Position numbers and translations under genes: made by a program. From NCBI RefSeq assembly GCF_000774145.1, contig NZ_KN322987.1, positions 665,535 through 729,534 of the forward strand: a stretch of 64,000 bases of DNA, written 5' to 3'. Positions 61,086-64,000 of this stretch are shown piece by piece. Below the pieces are notes generated by a model. It searched no databases, was not told where the DNA came from, and was given only the letters and a program-made list of their open reading frames with translations. This DNA comes from Pseudomonas mediterranea CFBP 5447 (GTDB lineage: Bacteria > Pseudomonadota > Gammaproteobacteria > Pseudomonadales > Pseudomonadaceae). The stretch's first letter is position 1, and each line of letters starts with the position of its first letter.

Positions 61086-61928
61086 TTACTGAACTTTATT
61101 GGCGGCGTTGACTTGTGCGGAGGCCTTGTCGACCAGTGCATCGATCTCGCCCGCTTCACGACGCTGACTCAGGTAGATGTTCAGCACCTGAAGGTCGGCG
61201 GGTGAAACGTCGCGACGAATAGCGAAGGAAACCCCTTGCTTGGCAATGGCTGGCTTGGGCATGACTTCCTTGGACCAATCGGGGTTGGCCAAGGCGAACA
61301 GGTGGTTGGTATCGCTGGCGTCGGCCAACACATCGGCGCGCTTGGACATCAGGGCCAGGCGGGTTTCATCCGAACCCGGCAGGCGCACGATGGTTGCCTG
61401 CTTGATCAGCGCCGAAACCGCCTTGTCCGCAGCGCTGCCGGACATCACGGCGATGGTCACGCCGGCCTTGTCGTAGTCGGCAATCGCGGTGCCGGCACCG
61501 GTCAGCTTGGGGTTGTCCTTGTTGACCAGCAGCGAGATCTGGTAGTCGGTGGCCGGCACGGTAAAGGCCACCGCCAAGGCACGTTCCGGGGTCTGGTTCA
61601 GGGCCATGGACAAGTCCCACTTGCCACTCTGCAGCCCTGCCACCTGGTTGTCCCAGACAGTATCGACAAACTCGACCTTGACCTTCAGCACCTTCTCGCC
61701 GAAATCCCGGCACAGGTCCACGAAATAACCACTGTATTGAGACGTCGCGGCATCGCGCATCACGTAGGGCGCCGCCACCGCCGCGCCACAACGCAGCACC
61801 CCGGCTTTTTGCACATCTTTCCAGACCTGGGATTCAGCGGCCTGGGCAGGCGCCAGGGCGAGCATGGCGCCAAGAGCCGTGGCACCGAGGATCGCATTGC
61901 GAATGGAGCGAGGAAGGAACCGAGTCAT
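61086..61928 (-). CDS. Periplasmic amino acid-binding protein of the ABC importer
   Basis: A 280-aa binding protein, family 3. Signal peptide cut near LAPAQAAES; mature part begins VWKDVQKAGVLRCGAAVAAP, with the conserved YVMRDAATSQYSGYFVDLCR and ALAVAFTVPATDYQISLLV. GGAGAG precedes the ATG at 61928. It is the first gene of the long minus-strand cluster and has a good promoter. Ligand most likely hydroxyproline or a related imino acid, inferred from the cluster. Confidence 0.93.
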   Translation of the reverse strand: MTRFLPRSIRNAILGATALGAMLALAPAQAAESQVWKDVQKAGVLRCGAAVAAPYVMRDAATSQYSGYFVDLCRDFGEKVLKVKVEFVDTVWDNQVAGLQSGKWDLSMALNQTPERALAVAFTVPATDYQISLLVNKDNPKLTGAGTAIADYDKAGVTIAVMSGSAADKAVSALIKQATIVRLPGSDETRLALMSKRADVLADASDTNHLFALANPDWSKEVMPKPAIAKQGVSFAIRRDVSPADLQVLNIYLSQRREAGEIDALVDKASAQVNAANKVQ

Positions 61929-62017
61929 TTTTGAATCTCTCCGTAACGTTGTTGTTTTAGGCAGGGAGTTTCATTGCATGCTTTTTTGTGTCTCTCATTG
62001 TGCGCATTGCTGCATAC

Positions 62018-62047
62018 AGATTAGGACTGACGGAAAGAGAGTGTCAA
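62018..62047 (-). promoter_or_regulatory. Promoter of the uptake/catabolic cluster
   Basis: On the minus strand TTGACA (62042-62047) and TAATCT (62018-62023) lie 18 bases apart, about 90 bases before the binding protein start. An uninterrupted run of eight G lies upstream near 62122-62129. Confidence 0.55.
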
Positions 62048-62148
62048 CAGGCCCGAGAAAACTTTTCCGGAACGACGAGCGACGCGGTGAGCCGTCGGTT
62101 GGACGGCCCACTAGAAAATATGGGGGGGGTAGACAGAGGGAGGCAGGT

Positions 62149-63060
62149 TCAGCGGGACTGCTGGAGAGCGTCCAGAAAGCGTTCGAGAATGAGGTGCTGG
62201 CGCCGCCCCTTGCGAGTGGCGATGGCCAGCTTGGCTTCGAAAAACAGCCGATCCGGACTCAGGGCCGCCATCAGTCCTTTCTCCACCCAGTTCGCAGCAT
62301 AATGATCGGGCAGGAAACCGATGTAGCTACCGGTCAGTATGAGAAAGGCAATGCCCTCGCGGTCGGTCGCGGAGGCGGCAAAGTTGAGCAACTGATGCAA
62401 GCCGATGGCTTCAGCGGTCATCCGATAGCTGGGCACCACGGCGTCGGCGGTGGCGAGCTCTTCGTTACTGATGGTGCCAGCCCGCTGGAAGAACGGATGC
62501 TCGACACTGCAGTAGAGATTGGAGCGTTCTTCGTAAAGCACGCTGTAGTCCAGGCCCGAGAGCGGTGTGATCAGCGGCACGGCTCCCACGTGCAGACGCC
62601 CGTCGAGCAGCCCCCGCTCGATCTCCCCCGGCGTGCTCATGCTCAGGTTGACCCGCACCCCCGCACCTTCGGCACGCATGGCCTTGAGCGCCCGGGTGAT
62701 GCGCATCCTGGGTTGGGTGACGAGATTATTGACGATGCCGATATTCAGGTCGCCGCGTAGCTGCTGATGCATCTGGTTGACTTCACTGCGGAAGCCTTCG
62801 ATCGCGACCAGCACCGTCTCCCCGGCGCGCAATACTTCACGCCCTTCATCCGTCAGGGCAAAGCCGGCACGTCCCCGCTGGCACAGACGCATGCCCAAGC
62901 GCTTCTCCAGATCGCTCATGTGCAGGCTGATGGCCGAGCGACTGATACCCAAGGTGCCTTCCGCACCTGCAAAACTCCCGCACTCCACGACCGTTTTGAA
63001 AACCCGCAACAGGCGCAAGTCAAAATCACTGACCTGATTGAGGGGAGGCTTTTTCGGCAT
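62149..63060 (-). CDS. LysR-family regulator of the uptake/catabolic cluster
   Basis: A 303-aa LysR regulator: N-terminal winged helix (LRLLRVFKTVVECGSFAGAE, LGISRSAISLHMSDLEKRLG) and a periplasmic-binding-like effector domain (LRGDLNIGIVNNLVTQPRMR). Start ATG at 63060 has GGAAAA 8 bases upstream; the TTG at 63075 is less likely. It is encoded just upstream of and on the same strand as the binding protein gene. A 9-base inverted repeat with the T-N11-A pattern lies before its start. Confidence 0.94.
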   Translation of the reverse strand: MPKKPPLNQVSDFDLRLLRVFKTVVECGSFAGAEGTLGISRSAISLHMSDLEKRLGMRLCQRGRAGFALTDEGREVLRAGETVLVAIEGFRSEVNQMHQQLRGDLNIGIVNNLVTQPRMRITRALKAMRAEGAGVRVNLSMSTPGEIERGLLDGRLHVGAVPLITPLSGLDYSVLYEERSNLYCSVEHPFFQRAGTISNEELATADAVVPSYRMTAEAIGLHQLLNFAASATDREGIAFLILTGSYIGFLPDHYAANWVEKGLMAALSPDRLFFEAKLAIATRKGRRQHLILERFLDALQQSR

Positions 63061-63079
63061 TGGTGAGTTTTCCAATATG

Positions 63080-63108
63080 TGAGTTAAAGTAATTATAGAT
63101 TTAACTCA
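63080..63108. promoter_or_regulatory. LysR-type binding site (T-N11-A inverted repeat)
   Basis: Perfect 9-base arms TGAGTTAAA (63080-63088) and TTTAACTCA (63100-63108) with an 11-base spacer, 19 bases before the LysR start codon. This is the usual position and form of a LysR autoregulatory site. A further half-site-like GTGAGTT lies just downstream in the LysR direction. Confidence 0.7.
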
Positions 63109-63301
63109 TCTATCGAAGCGGCACAATCCAAGAGGAGCAACGCAGATACCAGTCTCCCTCTCCCGTTGGCTTCATCGAGTCGAGCAGCAAATGCACTGAT
63201 TTTTCAGAAGGTCTACAGTATTTCGCCGACACAGGTCTGATACGCTAGCCGGCTCGCACGCAACGCCATCCCATAACAACGACTAAGGAGAGTTGACGGA
63301 C

Positions 63302-64000
63302 ATGATTGTGGGCATTGACCTGGGCACCACCCATAGCCTGATCGCGGCATGGCGCGATGGCGCTGCACAGCTGGTACCCAATGCGCTCGGCGAATGGCTG
63401 ACGCCCAGCGTGGTAGGCCTGGATGATGAAGGTCGGATGATGGTCGGCCGCGCGGCGCTGGAACGCTTGCAAACCCACCCACAAGTCACCACCTCGCTGT
63501 TCAAGCGCTACATGGGCAGTGCCCGCCTCACCACACTCGGCAACCGCCAGTTCCGTGCCGAGGAGCTGTCGGCGATGGTCCTGCGCAGTCTGCGCGAAGA
63601 TGCCGAACGGCACTTCGGCGAGCCGGTCGAGGAAGCCGTCATCAGTGTCCCGGCCTATTTCAACGATGCCCAGCGCAAAGCCACGCGCATCGCCGGTGAG
63701 CTGGCCGGGTTCAAGGTCGAACGACTCATCAACGAGCCCACCGCCGCCGCCCTCGCCTACGGACTGCACCAGCGCGACAACGCCAGCACGTTCCTGGTGT
63801 TCGACCTCGGCGGCGGCACCTTCGACGTGTCCATCCTGGAGCTGTTCGAAGGGGTGATGGAGGTGCGGGCCAGTGCCGGTGACAACTACCTTGGCGGGGA
63901 AGATTTCGACACCTTGCTCCTCCAGGCTTTCGTCGCCGCCCAGGCCGGCTCTGCCGCAGGCCCGGTGCCCCTGGACGACGCGCAGTTGTTCGGCCGCCTG
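63302..64000 (+). CDS. hscC: Hsp70-family chaperone, HscC-like (partial, runs off the window)
   Basis: The first 233 residues of an Hsp70-type ATPase domain: phosphate loop VGIDLGTTHSLIAAW, VPAYFNDAQRKATRIAGELA, NEPTAAALAYGL, LVFDLGGGTFDVSILEL and NYLGGEDFD. The direct IDLGTTHS start and short spacing resemble HscC, a specialised Hsp70 often encoded beside a J-domain protein, rather than DnaK. AAGGAGAG precedes the ATG. The frame is open to the last base. Confidence 0.85.
   Translation, partial: MIVGIDLGTTHSLIAAWRDGAAQLVPNALGEWLTPSVVGLDDEGRMMVGRAALERLQTHPQVTTSLFKRYMGSARLTTLGNRQFRAEELSAMVLRSLREDAERHFGEPVEEAVISVPAYFNDAQRKATRIAGELAGFKVERLINEPTAAALAYGLHQRDNASTFLVFDLGGGTFDVSILELFEGVMEVRASAGDNYLGGEDFDTLLLQAFVAAQAGSAAGPVPLDDAQLFGRL

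Noticed and set aside
63130..63300. Small gene between the LysR and HscC-like genes
   Set aside because: No frame with a ribosome site or recognisable product; the region is best read as two divergent promoters.

Overview
The window looks like chromosome of a high-GC Pseudomonas, most likely the P. fluorescens complex. This rests on family recognition and on the many copies of the fluorescent-pseudomonad REP palindrome (core GTGGGAGCGAGCCTGCTCGC), plus a second palindrome family (GTGGCGAGGGGATTTATCCCC-like). I see no tRNA or rRNA gene, phage, transposase or CRISPR array. Most genes have good ribosome binding sites, and many neighbours overlap by 4 to 8 bases.

Layout. 0.1-4.5 kb: a complete type I secretion operon (ABC, HlyD-like, TolC-like) with no substrate gene beside it. 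4.8-7.2 kb: a GabP-like permease divergent from a TetR regulator. 7.4-11.2 kb: an operon of a NylB-like serine hydrolase, an outer-membrane barrel and a polyamine-type binding protein. 11.4-11.75 kb: a tandem REPIN array. 11.8-19.3 kb: a FixJ-type response regulator, an LRAT-like cysteine protein and a 1827-aa hybrid pseudokinase/AAA/GAF/PAS/histidine kinase, divergent from a lone receiver protein. 19.5-23.6 kb: a NodT/EmrB/EmrA-type tripartite efflux system. 23.7-27.3 kb: TrmK, a small unknown protein, an epoxide hydrolase and an OmpW-family protein. 27.4-32.5 kb: the NAD-dependent molybdenum formate dehydrogenase fdsGBAD, behind a long, apparently structured leader. 33-36.3 kb: a secreted unknown protein and a multi-PAS HWE kinase with its receiver. 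36.4-39.4 kb: a GntR/MFS/amidohydrolase cluster. 39.6-42.7 kb: a split YeeE/YedE transporter facing arsJ and its GAPDH partner. 43-47 kb: amidase, DUF488 protein and trehalase. 47.2-52.2 kb: a diguanylate cyclase divergent from an operon in which two periplasmic binding proteins flank a second diguanylate cyclase. 52.3-63.1 kb: a hydroxyproline-type catabolic and ABC uptake cluster with two paralogous GntR regulators and a LysR regulator. The window ends inside an HscC-like Hsp70 gene.

How the parts work together. The 52-63 kb cluster supplies uptake (binding protein, two permeases, ATPase) and all steps expected for trans-4-hydroxy-L-proline: epimerase, FAD oxidase, DapA-family deaminase and a semialdehyde dehydrogenase leading to 2-oxoglutarate. 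ArsJ and its GAPDH are the known arsenate detoxification pair. FdsGBAD couples formate oxidation to NAD+.

The least explained parts are the kinase/LRAT/regulator locus, the binding-protein/diguanylate-cyclase operon, the hydrolase/porin/binding-protein operon and the fds leader RNA. All functions are inferred from sequence reading alone; no database search was run.
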